A DNA stretch of 64,000 nucleotides from CAIMWS01 sp964409245. GTDB taxonomy: Bacteria > Verrucomicrobiota > Verrucomicrobiia > Limisphaerales > UBA1319. Location of the stretch: the NCBI GenBank assembly GCA_964409245.1, contig CAYPCQ010000016.1:29915-93914 (forward strand). The letters are read 5' to 3'. How positions within the stretch are numbered: position 1 is the first letter of the stretch; each line of letters opens with the position of its first letter. The notes under the pieces are model-generated. The model made no database searches, was not told the origin of the DNA, and saw only the letters and a program-made list of their open reading frames with translations. Shown here piece after piece: positions 1 to 8,291 of the stretch. Both the position numbers and the translations under genes were made by a program.

Positions 1-2
1 AC

Positions 3-410
3 CAGTCGCGGCCACGCTTGATCCGGGACATCGCTGAGCGCACGGGTTTGCGGAAGCCTTACCTGGCCAAGATTTTCAACCAGCTGGCCCATTATGGCTT
101 GGTGGACACCAAGCGCGGATACCGGGGCGGCATTGTGCTGTCACGGCCACCAACCGCGATCACCCTGCTGCAGATTCTGGAGGCCGTCGAAGGCGATCAA
201 TGGCTCGGCCCCTGCCTGCTGGGCATGGATAAATGCGAATCGACCAACTGCTGCCCGACCCAGCACCTGTGGCAGGAAATCGCCAAAAGGATCACCCAGG
301 TGTTGCGGAAAACGACCCTGGCGGACATGATCCAAACCGGCGCCCAGCGGAATCCGCTGTGCAAACCTGCAGTATGCGGAAGCCGCCCGGGAGGAGCCTC
401 GCGAGTATGA
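3..410 (+). CDS. Rrf2-family transcriptional regulator (5' truncated)
   Basis: Winged-helix Rrf2/IscR/NsrR-type DNA-binding regulator. The frame is open to the window edge, so the N-terminus is missing; the visible part begins inside the helix-turn-helix (IRDIAERTGL, PYLAKIFNQL), followed by the beta-wing GYRGGIVLSRPP and the family signature ITLLQILEAVEG. A cysteine cluster follows (GPCLLGMDKC then NCCP), spaced much as the three Fe-S ligands of IscR/NsrR, so a redox, NO or Fe-S responsive regulator is likely. It lies about 150 bp upstream of a tetraheme cytochrome and a large cytochrome operon in the same orientation, and may control them; that regulatory link is inference from position only. 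Confidence 0.88.
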   Translation, partial: QSRPRLIRDIAERTGLRKPYLAKIFNQLAHYGLVDTKRGYRGGIVLSRPPTAITLLQILEAVEGDQWLGPCLLGMDKCESTNCCPTQHLWQEIAKRITQVLRKTTLADMIQTGAQRNPLCKPAVCGSRPGGASRV

Positions 411-562
411 GTGCTGCCATCCGCTCCCAATCACTTTCAACGAATCTATGGCAACCGGATCGTTGTCCGATTTCGTTGTCAAACCCGGCCATCCAATCAG
501 GATCGGCCACCATCGCCCAAAAACCAAAACCATAAACAGGCAACCATCCAAGAAAGGTTAAA

Positions 563-1174
563 ATGCAATACAACAAAATAGTAAAAATCGCTCTGGCCGC
601 CAGCCTGTTGGTGGCGCTGTCAACCCAAGCCCAGGCGGCGGGCATCCTCGGCACCAAGCACGATTTATCGGGCAAAGGCTGGGGCTCCTCCGAGTTGTGC
701 ATCTTCTGCCACACGCCCCACAACGGCAATACCGCCAATGTGCCTCTGTGGAACCATGGCAACTCCACCGCCGCTACCTTCACCCTTTACACCAGCCCCA
801 CGCTGAACGCGGTCCCGGGGCAGCCGGCCGGAACCTCTAAAGCTTGCTTGAGCTGCCATGATGGCACGGTGGCCATCGACACCTTCGGCACCCAAACTGG
901 CACGCACTTCATCACTGGGATTCCCCTGCTAGGCACGGATCTGAGCAACGACCACCCCGTGTCGTTCACGTATGATACCGCCTTGGCGACGGCCGATGGC
1001 AAGCTCGTGTCCCCCAATTCCGCCAGTTTCGTGGATGCGGGCAAAACGGTGCCGCTGTTCAGCGGCAAGCTCGAGTGCGCCTCCTGCCACAATGTGCATG
1101 ACAACACCTACGGGAACTTCCTGCGCATCAGCAACGCCAGCAGCGCCCTGTGCTTGAAGTGCCATAACAAATAA
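563..1174 (+). CDS. Periplasmic/secreted tetraheme cytochrome c (OmcE-like candidate)
   Basis: 203 aa with a Sec signal peptide (residues 1-25, ending AQA) and four CXXCH heme sites: CIFCH (46-50), CLSCH (95-99), CASCH (172-176) and CLKCH (197-201). The start is preceded by AAAGG. The layout KHDLS...CxxCHTPHN...LWN...CLSCHDGT recurs almost unchanged as the first four hemes of the 584-aa cytochrome at 6537, so this is a free-standing copy of that module. Size and heme number resemble the tetraheme nanowire cytochrome OmcE of Geobacter, but I cannot test that by alignment; it could equally be a soluble periplasmic shuttle. It stands alone between the Rrf2 gene and the main operon, separated from the latter by about 270 bp. 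Confidence 0.9.
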   Translation: MQYNKIVKIALAASLLVALSTQAQAAGILGTKHDLSGKGWGSSELCIFCHTPHNGNTANVPLWNHGNSTAATFTLYTSPTLNAVPGQPAGTSKACLSCHDGTVAIDTFGTQTGTHFITGIPLLGTDLSNDHPVSFTYDTALATADGKLVSPNSASFVDAGKTVPLFSGKLECASCHNVHDNTYGNFLRISNASSALCLKCHNK

Positions 1175-1235
1175 CCACTGGTTATTAGGCGCCACTTCCG
1201 ACCCCTCCGGGGGGCCGCGAGATTGGCGGAGATCG

Positions 1236-1265
1236 GGGAAGAGGTTTGGCTGCCAGCCTCTTCCC
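1236..1265 (+). terminator. Strong hairpin between cytochrome gene and operon
   Basis: Nine-base arms GGGAAGAGG (1236-1244) and CCTCTTCCC (1257-1265), with an inner TGGC/GCCA extension in the loop. Only a weak T stretch follows, so it may be a terminator or attenuator for the tetraheme gene or simply stabilise its mRNA. A second small hairpin, GAGCGG-TTTT-CCGCTC, is at 1365-1380. No other feature is seen in the 1175-1443 spacer. Confidence 0.4.
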
Positions 1266-1443
1266 TGATTTGTCAGGAAAGGAGATTTGGATTCCACCTG
1301 TCGCGGGATCTGCCAAGGCCGACGGCGCGCCACTGGGAAGGACGCTTTGAAATCTTTGACCCGGGAGCGGTTTTCCGCTCAGAAAGGCGATCATTCGTCT
1401 TGAAATGAGCCCGCAAACCGCTTATAGAAAAAGGCCAACGAAG

Positions 1444-2562
1444 ATGAACCATTCTGCGAAATTTATTTGGGCGGTCGTATGCCTGTTGGCTTTCACCACG
1501 GAACCCGGCCAGGCAGCTTCCGAACGCGCCAAAAAACCGGCCGCCAAAACTGCCAAAACTGCCAAAAAAACGGCGCAGGAGTTCGTTTTTTTCCCCTCTG
1601 AACCCGCCCCGCCCCGCCTCCAATTCCTGATGAGTTTTCAGTGCGAAAACGACTTGGGGGGTGGCGCGGGCAAATTTGTCACCTTCCTGACCGGCAAGGA
1701 ACCGCCGAAAAAGCCAATCCTGAAGCCTTATGGCGTGGCGGCCAGCCAAGGCCGGCTCTATGTCTGCGACACCGCCGCCCGGACCATTGCCATCACGGAA
1801 TTGGATTCGCGGAAAATCGTCAATTTCACTCCTTCCGGAGCCGGCAAGTTGCGGGTGCCGGTCAACGTCGCAGTCGATGAGGATGGAACCATTTACGTGG
1901 CGGATACCGGGCGGAACCAAGTCCTGATTTTCGACCGCGACCAGCAATACCAGGGCGCCATCGGCGAGATGGACGAAATGAAGCCGACCGATGTGGCCAT
2001 TTTCAAGGACCGGCTGTATCTGACAGACCTGAAAAACAACTGCCTGCGGGTGTATGATAAAACCAACCGCACGGAGTTGTTCAAAGTGCCGAAAGACCCG
2101 AAAGATCCCAAGGCAAAACTCTTTTCCCCCACCAACCTGGCCGTGGACAGCCAGGGGAAGATCTACGCCTCCGACCTGGGCGCCTCCCGGGTGCAGGTTT
2201 ACGATTCCGAAGGGAACCATTTGCGGACCTTGGGGCAGATGGGTGACCGGCCAGGCGAATTCGCCCGGCCCAAGGGAATCGCGGTGGACCGCGAAGGGCG
2301 CATCTATGTCGTGGATGCCGCGGCCCAGGTGGTGCAGATTTTCGATGTGGATGGCCGGTTGCTGCTATATTTCGGGGAGGCGGATAAGAACAACCCGGTG
2401 GCCTTCGACTTGCCCGCCAAAGTGGCTGTCGATTACCAGAACGTGCGCCTTTTCCAAAAATATGCGGCGCCGAATTTCAAGCTGGAATACCTGGTCATCG
2501 TCACCAACCAACTGGGCGACAGGAAAGTCAGCGTCTTTGGTTTTGGCCAGAAAAAATCCTGA
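1444..2562 (+). CDS. Secreted NHL-repeat beta-propeller protein
   Basis: 372 aa from ATG 1444, chosen because a signal peptide (MNHSAKFIWAVVCLLAF...GQAA) begins there and AAAAAGG lies about 10 bases upstream; an in-frame ATG at 1405 would put 13 polar residues before it. A lysine/alanine-rich linker (KKPAAKTAKTAKK) leads into repeated NHL blades with the pattern PxxVAVDxxGxIYVADTxxxxVQIFD, about six blades. NHL propellers commonly sit beside multiheme cytochromes in metal-reducing bacteria, where their role is unknown; scaffolding or binding at the cell surface is plausible. First gene of the main operon, 28 bp ahead of the pentaheme cytochrome. Confidence 0.88.
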   Translation: MNHSAKFIWAVVCLLAFTTEPGQAASERAKKPAAKTAKTAKKTAQEFVFFPSEPAPPRLQFLMSFQCENDLGGGAGKFVTFLTGKEPPKKPILKPYGVAASQGRLYVCDTAARTIAITELDSRKIVNFTPSGAGKLRVPVNVAVDEDGTIYVADTGRNQVLIFDRDQQYQGAIGEMDEMKPTDVAIFKDRLYLTDLKNNCLRVYDKTNRTELFKVPKDPKDPKAKLFSPTNLAVDSQGKIYASDLGASRVQVYDSEGNHLRTLGQMGDRPGEFARPKGIAVDREGRIYVVDAAAQVVQIFDVDGRLLLYFGEADKNNPVAFDLPAKVAVDYQNVRLFQKYAAPNFKLEYLVIVTNQLGDRKVSVFGFGQKKS

Positions 2563-2590
2563 TGCGGTGATGGAATGCTGACCGGGAAAA

Positions 2591-3446
2591 ATGCGCCCTC
2601 CAAACATGAATTCCGTCCGCCGTGGCATCGGGTTGTTGCTGGGGGTGTGCTTTGGCTTTGCCTTGGGCGCCGGGTGTGCGACCAAATCCCGGCACCAATG
2701 GCTGGCCATCTTTTTCGACGGCGTGCCCGGCGAAGGGCCGAAGACCAATGCCGCCACGGCGGGGGCGGCATCGGCCAATCCCGGCACCAATAGCGGCTTG
2801 GTTGCCCGCCCAACCGCGACGGCAGCCCCGGTGATGGTGGTGCACAAACCGTATGCGGAGGTCCGCTGCCGGGAATGCCATGAATCCAGCTTTTCCCAGC
2901 GCTTGAAGATCCCGGTGCCCCAGCTCTGTTTCACCTGCCACAAGGACTTTTTCGGGCCGTTCAAATATACCCACGCCCCGGCTGCCGTGGGGGAATGCCT
3001 GCTCTGCCACGTGCCGCACCAGACGACGGAAAAAGCGCTGCTGGTCATGCCCGCCCGCAAGCTGTGTTTTGATTGCCACGAAGCCCAGCAGGTGATGCAA
3101 TACAAGGCCCATGCCGAAGCGGACCGGAAGGAATGCACCGAATGCCACAATCCTCACCGTTCAGACCGGCGTTTCCTCCTGAAGTCTCCTGAATCTGAAA
3201 AAGCCACCAACGCTCCCAGCGCTGCCGTTNNNNNNNNNNNNNNNNNNNNNNNNNNNNNNNNNNNNNNNNNNNNNNNNNNNNNNNNNNNNNNNNNNNNNNN
3301 NNNNNNNNNNNNNNNNNNNNNNNNNNNNNGTGGCTGGGGTGACCAATGTGGCTGGGGTGACCAATGTGGCTGGGGTGACCAATGTGGCTGGGGTGACCAA
3401 TGCCCCGAAAGTCTTGATTGACGTTCCGCCTCCGCACGCCAAATGA
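2591..3446 (+). CDS. Pentaheme cytochrome c, lipoprotein-like, interrupted by assembly gap
   Basis: N-terminal hydrophobic segment ends in LGAGC, a lipobox-like site, followed by an Ala/Thr/Asn-rich linker and five CXXCH motifs (CRECH, CFTCH, CLLCH, CFDCH, CTECH) in the doubled-CXXCH spacing. The gap of 100 Ns at 3230 interrupts the C-terminal tail. Taken literally the frame continues as GWGDQC repeats to a stop at 3421. The better reading is one frame over, as VAGVTN repeats then VTNAPKVLIDVPPPHAK with a stop at 3444-3446 that overlaps the next ATG as ATGA, the junction used throughout this operon. The Ns are a placeholder length, so the frame shift is an assembly artefact. Adjacent to the barrel gene, it is a candidate periplasmic or surface cytochrome of a conduit. 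Confidence 0.8.
3230..3329. other. Assembly gap (100 N)
   Basis: Exactly 100 Ns, a conventional placeholder. It falls directly before a perfect 18-bp tandem repeat, so the likely cause is collapse of a longer repeat array. Confidence 0.99.
3330..3401 (+). repeat. Four perfect 18-bp tandem repeats coding VAGVTN
   Basis: GTGGCTGGGGTGACCAAT is repeated four times without a mismatch, starting right at the end of the N gap. In the favoured frame it codes VAGVTN; the first codon after the gap is complete, so the missing sequence would be a multiple of 3. The true copy number is unknown. Confidence 0.97.
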
Positions 3447-5440
3447 AACCGACCCGATATAGCCGGAGGTGGCGCCGTTGGGCCAAATGGGTGTTGGTTT
3501 TCGGTACTCCCTGGGGAGGGTTGGCGGCCAGCCGCGAGGTGGTCGAAGAGCCGCGCTGGATGCGGCTGAACATTACCGAAGCGAAAATCGCCGTCGAATC
3601 CGAAGGCGAATTCGAGCAGACCAAAGTCAAAAGCGATGCCACGCCGGTCAACCGGGATCTCGTATATGTGGTTCCCACCATGGGGCTTGGGGTGCGGGGA
3701 TCGGTTTATCATTCCAACCTCTTCCAATACGACCTGAACGCGGAAGGGGGAGTGGGCTGGCAGGAGTATCGCCTGGATGTGCCCGGCCAGGGCGCCAAGA
3801 CGGGCCTGCGGGATCTGCAGCGCTATCACGCCATGATCTCCCTGCTCAAGGAAAAACCTTTTGCGGTGAATTTCTTCGCCGACAAGGAACGTAACACGCG
3901 GGATTACGACTTTTTCACCCGCGCCCGGGTGGACAGCCAGCGGGCGGGGGCCAGCGCGGGCTATGCGGAAGGCCCGGTGCCCTTCCGGGTTGCGGTGGGC
4001 CAATCGGAGGAACATATCACCGGCCTGGCCAACCCGATGACCTACAAGGATAACACGCTGAATTTCACCGCGTCCAACGAGCGCCGGCAGGGCAGCCACA
4101 CCGATATTTCCTACGACCTGGACCAGTATCACCGGCAGGAAACCGGCTACTACAACCAGGAGGGCATTTATCACTCAGCCTGCCTGCGGGATATGGAAAC
4201 CTTCGGCCGCGACGATTGGGTGAACCTGCGGACTACGATGCTTTATACGCTGCTGGATCAGACCAACCTGCCCTCGAGCAGCTTTTCCGCCAGCGAACTG
4301 GTCACCCTGCGGCATTCCCAGCAGCTGGAGACCACCTACAATTACGATTTCAACCAGCGCGACACCGGCCCGGTGGAAAACCAGGGGCATAATGGCATCG
4401 CCTCCGTCCGGCACCGCCTGTATGACAGCCTGGTCTCAACCTTCGACGTCCACGCGCAAAGCTTTTCCTCCCAAAGCCCGGACAACAGGCAGGACACGAT
4501 GCGCTACGGGTTGGGCTTGAATGAAAGCTACACAAAAAAGCTGGGCGATTGGGGCCGGCTGAACCTGGGCTACAGCGTCCGCGCCGACCAGGAGGATCGC
4601 GAGACCCTGGGCCAGTTCATCATTGTGGTGGGCGAAGCCCACACCCTCAAGGACGGGGAGCTGACCTTCCTGCATCAAACCGGCATTGTGCGGTCCAGCA
4701 TCCGCGTCACGGATCCCTCCGGAGCCATCGTGTATCACGAACTGCTCGATTACCTCATCCTGCCCAGCGGCGAACAAACCGAAATCCAGCGCGTGGCCGG
4801 GGGGAAAATCCCCAACGGCGCCGCCGTCATGGTGGACTACACCGCCCTGCGGCAGCCATCGGATTCCTACCAGGTGCTGGCCAATTATCTGCAGCTGCGG
4901 CTGGATCTGTTCAACGGCCTGCTGGGCTTATACGGGCGCGCGAATTTCGTGGACAACTTCGGCGGCGAATCGCTGATCCTGCAAAACATCGCCGACCGGG
5001 TGGCGGGCGCCGATATAACCTGGCGCTGGCTGAAGGCCGGGGCCGAATACGAAGACTTTGATTCCAATCTATCGCCCTACCACGCCCAACGATTGTTCCA
5101 GACGCTGCGCTTTGAATTGACCGAGTCCTCCGCCCTGACCTTCGACTTCTCGCAGCGCTGGCTCAAGCATACGGATAATGGCCTGGGCCAGAACTCTTAT
5201 GATTTCATCGGCCGCTATCATTGGCGGATGGGCACGCGTGTGGCCTTCAACGCGGAGGGCGGCATGCGGATCACCAGGGGGTTTGGTTATGACCAGGATC
5301 TGGCCACCGCGCGGACGGATTTCGATTTCCATTTCGGCAAGCTGGACCTGCGCACCGGCTACGAGTTCCAGGATGATAATTTCCTGGGCGAGCTGCGGAC
5401 GCGGCATTATTTTTTTGTGCGCGCCACCCGGAAGTTTTGA
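3443..5440 (+). CDS. Outer-membrane beta-barrel, candidate porin of a porin-cytochrome conduit
   Basis: 665 aa; ATG overlaps the stop of the pentaheme gene (ATGA). An Arg-rich n-region and hydrophobic stretch form a signal peptide (residues 1-30). The remainder alternates polar and aromatic/hydrophobic residues in long beta-strand pairs with short turns and ends in ...YFFVRATRKF, the terminal Phe expected for BAM-assembled barrels. Length and position between cytochrome genes fit MtrB/PioB-type or Geobacter OmbB-type conduits (about 26-28 strands), but no diagnostic motif such as an N-terminal CXXC was seen, so family assignment is by architecture and context. Expected role: sheath through which cytochromes pass electrons across the outer membrane. 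Confidence 0.75.
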   Translation: MKPTRYSRRWRRWAKWVLVFGTPWGGLAASREVVEEPRWMRLNITEAKIAVESEGEFEQTKVKSDATPVNRDLVYVVPTMGLGVRGSVYHSNLFQYDLNAEGGVGWQEYRLDVPGQGAKTGLRDLQRYHAMISLLKEKPFAVNFFADKERNTRDYDFFTRARVDSQRAGASAGYAEGPVPFRVAVGQSEEHITGLANPMTYKDNTLNFTASNERRQGSHTDISYDLDQYHRQETGYYNQEGIYHSACLRDMETFGRDDWVNLRTTMLYTLLDQTNLPSSSFSASELVTLRHSQQLETTYNYDFNQRDTGPVENQGHNGIASVRHRLYDSLVSTFDVHAQSFSSQSPDNRQDTMRYGLGLNESYTKKLGDWGRLNLGYSVRADQEDRETLGQFIIVVGEAHTLKDGELTFLHQTGIVRSSIRVTDPSGAIVYHELLDYLILPSGEQTEIQRVAGGKIPNGAAVMVDYTALRQPSDSYQVLANYLQLRLDLFNGLLGLYGRANFVDNFGGESLILQNIADRVAGADITWRWLKAGAEYEDFDSNLSPYHAQRLFQTLRFELTESSALTFDFSQRWLKHTDNGLGQNSYDFIGRYHWRMGTRVAFNAEGGMRITRGFGYDQDLATARTDFDFHFGKLDLRTGYEFQDDNFLGELRTRHYFFVRATRKF

Positions 5441-5445
5441 GAGCC

Positions 5446-6540
5446 ATGATCTCCCGCATCGCTCAACCTGTTCGCAAGTTCATAGCCCCCGGCGGACTGG
5501 AGGGAGGCTGGTGCGGCCGGGCGCTCCGCGGATTCGCCCCGCTGGTCATGGCGAGCTTGTCCCTGCTGGGTATCCCGGTGGCAGGCAGCACCCCGGCCCC
5601 GCAGGCCAGGATCCCCGGCCCCTGGCCCGCTCCGCCGGCGGAGCCCCGCATCGCCTTTGTGCGCAGCCTGGCCAGCCCGGTGGACGCCGGGGTGAGGGTC
5701 AGTGGCTGGAACCGGGTGGCCAATGCCATCACCGGGGCCAATACCGGCAAAAAAAAGCTGAGCAAACCCTTCGGCCTGGCGCTCGATGAGGCGGATAATC
5801 TGTGCCTGACCGATACCGGCGAGGGGGTGGTGTGCTTTTTCGACCAGGCCAGCCGCCGGTGGCAGCTCTGGGAGAAGGCCGGATCCCTCGCCTTTGTTTC
5901 GCCCGTGGCGGTGGCCAAACGTCAAAACACCCTGTATGTGGCCGATAGCTCCCTGCGCCAAGTGGTGGCTTTCAACACCCGCGGCAAGCTGCTCTTTGAG
6001 ATCCGGGAAGGGCTGGAACGTCCCTCCGGCCTGGCGTTGGGCCAGGACCGGCTGTGGGTGGCGGACGCCCAAAACCACAGTGTGTCGGCCTATGCCCCCA
6101 AGGATGGCAAATTCCTGGCCCGTTTCGGCAAGCGGGGCGCCCGCCCGGGAGACTTCAATTTTCCCACGCACCTGGCGGTCGATGGCCGGAACCAGCTTTA
6201 CGTGACCGATTCGATGAATTACCGGGTGCAAATCTTCGATGCCCAGGGCGCTTTTGTGGGGGCCATCGGCGGCCAGGGGGATGGCTCCGGCAGCTTCAGC
6301 CGGCCCAAAGGAGTGGCGGTGGATGGCTGGGGCCATATCTACGTGGCCGATGCGCTCTTCGATAATTTCCAGATCTTCAGCCAGGCGGGCCAATTCCTGC
6401 TGGATGTGGGCACGGCCGGATCCGGTCCGGGGGAATTCTGGCTGCCGGCGGGCATGGCCATCGGCCGGGACAACCAAATCTATGTGGCCGACTCTTACAA
6501 CCAACGTGTGCAGATTTTCAAATACCTAGGCAAAGAATGA
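5446..6540 (+). CDS. NHL-repeat beta-propeller protein, exported
   Basis: 364 aa from ATG 5446; a TTG at 5437 in the same frame overlaps the barrel's stop and is an alternative start. A long positively charged n-region precedes a hydrophobic segment (FAPLVMASLSLLGIPVAG). Blades with VAVDGxGxIYVADxxxxxxQIF recur about six times, with typical GTRGSGPGEFxxPxG turn motifs (for example GSGPGEFWLPAGMA near the end). Second of three NHL proteins in this locus; its stop overlaps the next gene (ATGA), so it is translated with the 11-heme cytochrome. Confidence 0.86.
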   Translation: MISRIAQPVRKFIAPGGLEGGWCGRALRGFAPLVMASLSLLGIPVAGSTPAPQARIPGPWPAPPAEPRIAFVRSLASPVDAGVRVSGWNRVANAITGANTGKKKLSKPFGLALDEADNLCLTDTGEGVVCFFDQASRRWQLWEKAGSLAFVSPVAVAKRQNTLYVADSSLRQVVAFNTRGKLLFEIREGLERPSGLALGQDRLWVADAQNHSVSAYAPKDGKFLARFGKRGARPGDFNFPTHLAVDGRNQLYVTDSMNYRVQIFDAQGAFVGAIGGQGDGSGSFSRPKGVAVDGWGHIYVADALFDNFQIFSQAGQFLLDVGTAGSGPGEFWLPAGMAIGRDNQIYVADSYNQRVQIFKYLGKE

Positions 6541-8291
6541 AACCGGGATTTTATCATGGGCGCAGGACCGCCTTGGGCCAACCCGGGGGGGCGGGGCTGT
6601 GCCTGGCCCTGCTGCTGCTGGCGTTTCACTCCGTCCAGGGCCAGAACGTGGCGGCGAGCAAACACAACCTATCCTCCGGCGGGATGGGCTCCGCGCGGTC
6701 CAGCACTGAATCCGAAATCTGCGCCTTTTGCCATACCGCCCACCTGCGCCCCTCCCAGGCGCCGCAGTGGAGCCTCATGAGCCAGGGCAAAACCTACGTG
6801 CCTTACCGCAGCTCAACCACCAAGGCGGTGATCGGCCAGCCCACGGGATCCTCCAAGCTGTGCCTGAGCTGCCATGACGGGACGATCGCCATGGGCATGG
6901 CCAGCGGGATGTCGCGCAAACATGTGGCCCCCTCGGAATTCCATGGCGGCCTGGGCAATCTGCCGCCCGGCCCCGCCCGGCTGGGCACGGACTTGTCCGA
7001 CGACCACCCCATCTCGTTCGTTTACGACTCGGCCCTGGCGGTGGCCAATGGCCAGCTGCGCCATCCTTCCACGCTGGTGGGCCCGGTGCGCCTCGACGGC
7101 CAGGGCCAGGTGCAATGCACCTCCTGCCACGATCCCCACAGCGACCGCAATGGCAAGTTCCTGGTGCAGAACAACACCGCTTCCGCCCTGTGCAACGCCT
7201 GCCACGATCAAAAATACTGGCGCTCGGCCAGCCACGCCACCTCGGGGCAGACCTGGAACGGCGTCCTGCCCAATCCCTGGCCGCACACCACCGAAAACAC
7301 CGTCCAGGCCAACGGCTGCGAGAATTGCCACCGGCCCCACGGCGCCGGGACCCGCCAGCGGCTGCTGAATTATCCGGGGGAGGAGGCGAATTGTTTTCCC
7401 TGCCACAACGGGAATGGGGCGCGCAAAAACATCCAGGCCGAGTTCAACAAGCCATCAGCCCACCCGGTGCTGGATTCCCTGGGCATCCATGACGCCGCGG
7501 AAAACCTGATCAATCCCAGCCGGCATGTGGAATGCGAGGATTGCCACAACCCGCATGCTTCCCAAGCCCAGGGGGCGGCCGCGCCCCGGGCGTCCGGGGC
7601 CTTGGCCGGGGTCAAAGGCGTGAATGCGGCCGGGACCGCCGTGCTTCCGCTCGTCAATGAATACGAGCTGTGTTTCCGCTGCCATGCCGACAGCCTGACC
7701 CGGGGGAGCGCGCGTGTGAACCGCCAGTTTGTGCAGACCAACACCCGGCTGGCCTTCCAGCCCTCCAACGCCTCCTATCACCCGGTCGAGACCTCGGGCA
7801 AGAGCCCGGTGGCGCCCAGCCTCATTGCCCCGTGGCTGGCCAGCAGCTTGATGTACTGCACCGATTGCCACAACAACAACAGCGGGCCGGGCGCCGGCGG
7901 AACCGGACCCAAAGGCCCCCATGGCTCAGCTTACGCCCCCCTGCTGGAACGCCGGCTCGAGCTGACCGACTTCCAGGTTGAAAGCCCATCGTCCTACGCT
8001 TTGTGCTACAAGTGCCACAGCCGCACCAGCCTCCTGAATGACGAAAGTTTTGCGCGGCACAAGCTGCATGTGGTGGATCAGAAAGCCGCCTGCACCACCT
8101 GCCATGATCCCCATGGTGTCCAGAAAAACCTGTATTTGATCAACTTCAACACGACCTATGTGCGAGCCTCCTCCCGGGGCCCCATCAACTACACTTCCAC
8201 GGGAAACCGCAGCGGAACCTGCTCGCTGGTCTGCCACGGAAAAGACCACAGCCCCGCTAATTATTATCCAGGAATGCCACCCAAGTTATGA
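6537..8291 (+). CDS. Multiheme cytochrome c, 11 CXXCH plus one CX3CH
   Basis: 584 aa with an N-terminal signal segment (hydrophobic LCLALLLLAFHSVQGQ). Heme motifs in order: CAFCH, CLSCH, CTSCH, CNACH, CENCH, CFPCH, CEDCH, CFRCH, CTDCH, CYKCH, CTTCH and a final CSLVCH (CX3CH). The first four hemes (to about residue 225) are a close copy of the 203-aa tetraheme protein at 563, sharing LGTDLSxDHPxSFxYDxALA and GxxxCxSCHxxH. The rest follows doubled-CXXCH spacing (CxxCHNPH, CxxCHxPHG). ATGA overlaps at both ends tie it to its neighbours. Likely periplasmic or surface electron-transfer protein; the CX3CH site could hold a twelfth heme if the maturase accepts it. Confidence 0.92.
   Translation: MKPGFYHGRRTALGQPGGAGLCLALLLLAFHSVQGQNVAASKHNLSSGGMGSARSSTESEICAFCHTAHLRPSQAPQWSLMSQGKTYVPYRSSTTKAVIGQPTGSSKLCLSCHDGTIAMGMASGMSRKHVAPSEFHGGLGNLPPGPARLGTDLSDDHPISFVYDSALAVANGQLRHPSTLVGPVRLDGQGQVQCTSCHDPHSDRNGKFLVQNNTASALCNACHDQKYWRSASHATSGQTWNGVLPNPWPHTTENTVQANGCENCHRPHGAGTRQRLLNYPGEEANCFPCHNGNGARKNIQAEFNKPSAHPVLDSLGIHDAAENLINPSRHVECEDCHNPHASQAQGAAAPRASGALAGVKGVNAAGTAVLPLVNEYELCFRCHADSLTRGSARVNRQFVQTNTRLAFQPSNASYHPVETSGKSPVAPSLIAPWLASSLMYCTDCHNNNSGPGAGGTGPKGPHGSAYAPLLERRLELTDFQVESPSSYALCYKCHSRTSLLNDESFARHKLHVVDQKAACTTCHDPHGVQKNLYLINFNTTYVRASSRGPINYTSTGNRSGTCSLVCHGKDHSPANYYPGMPPKL

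Noticed and set aside
3330..3401. Short regular repeats considered as a CRISPR array
   Set aside because: The 18-mers are directly abutting with no spacers and read as a coding repeat.
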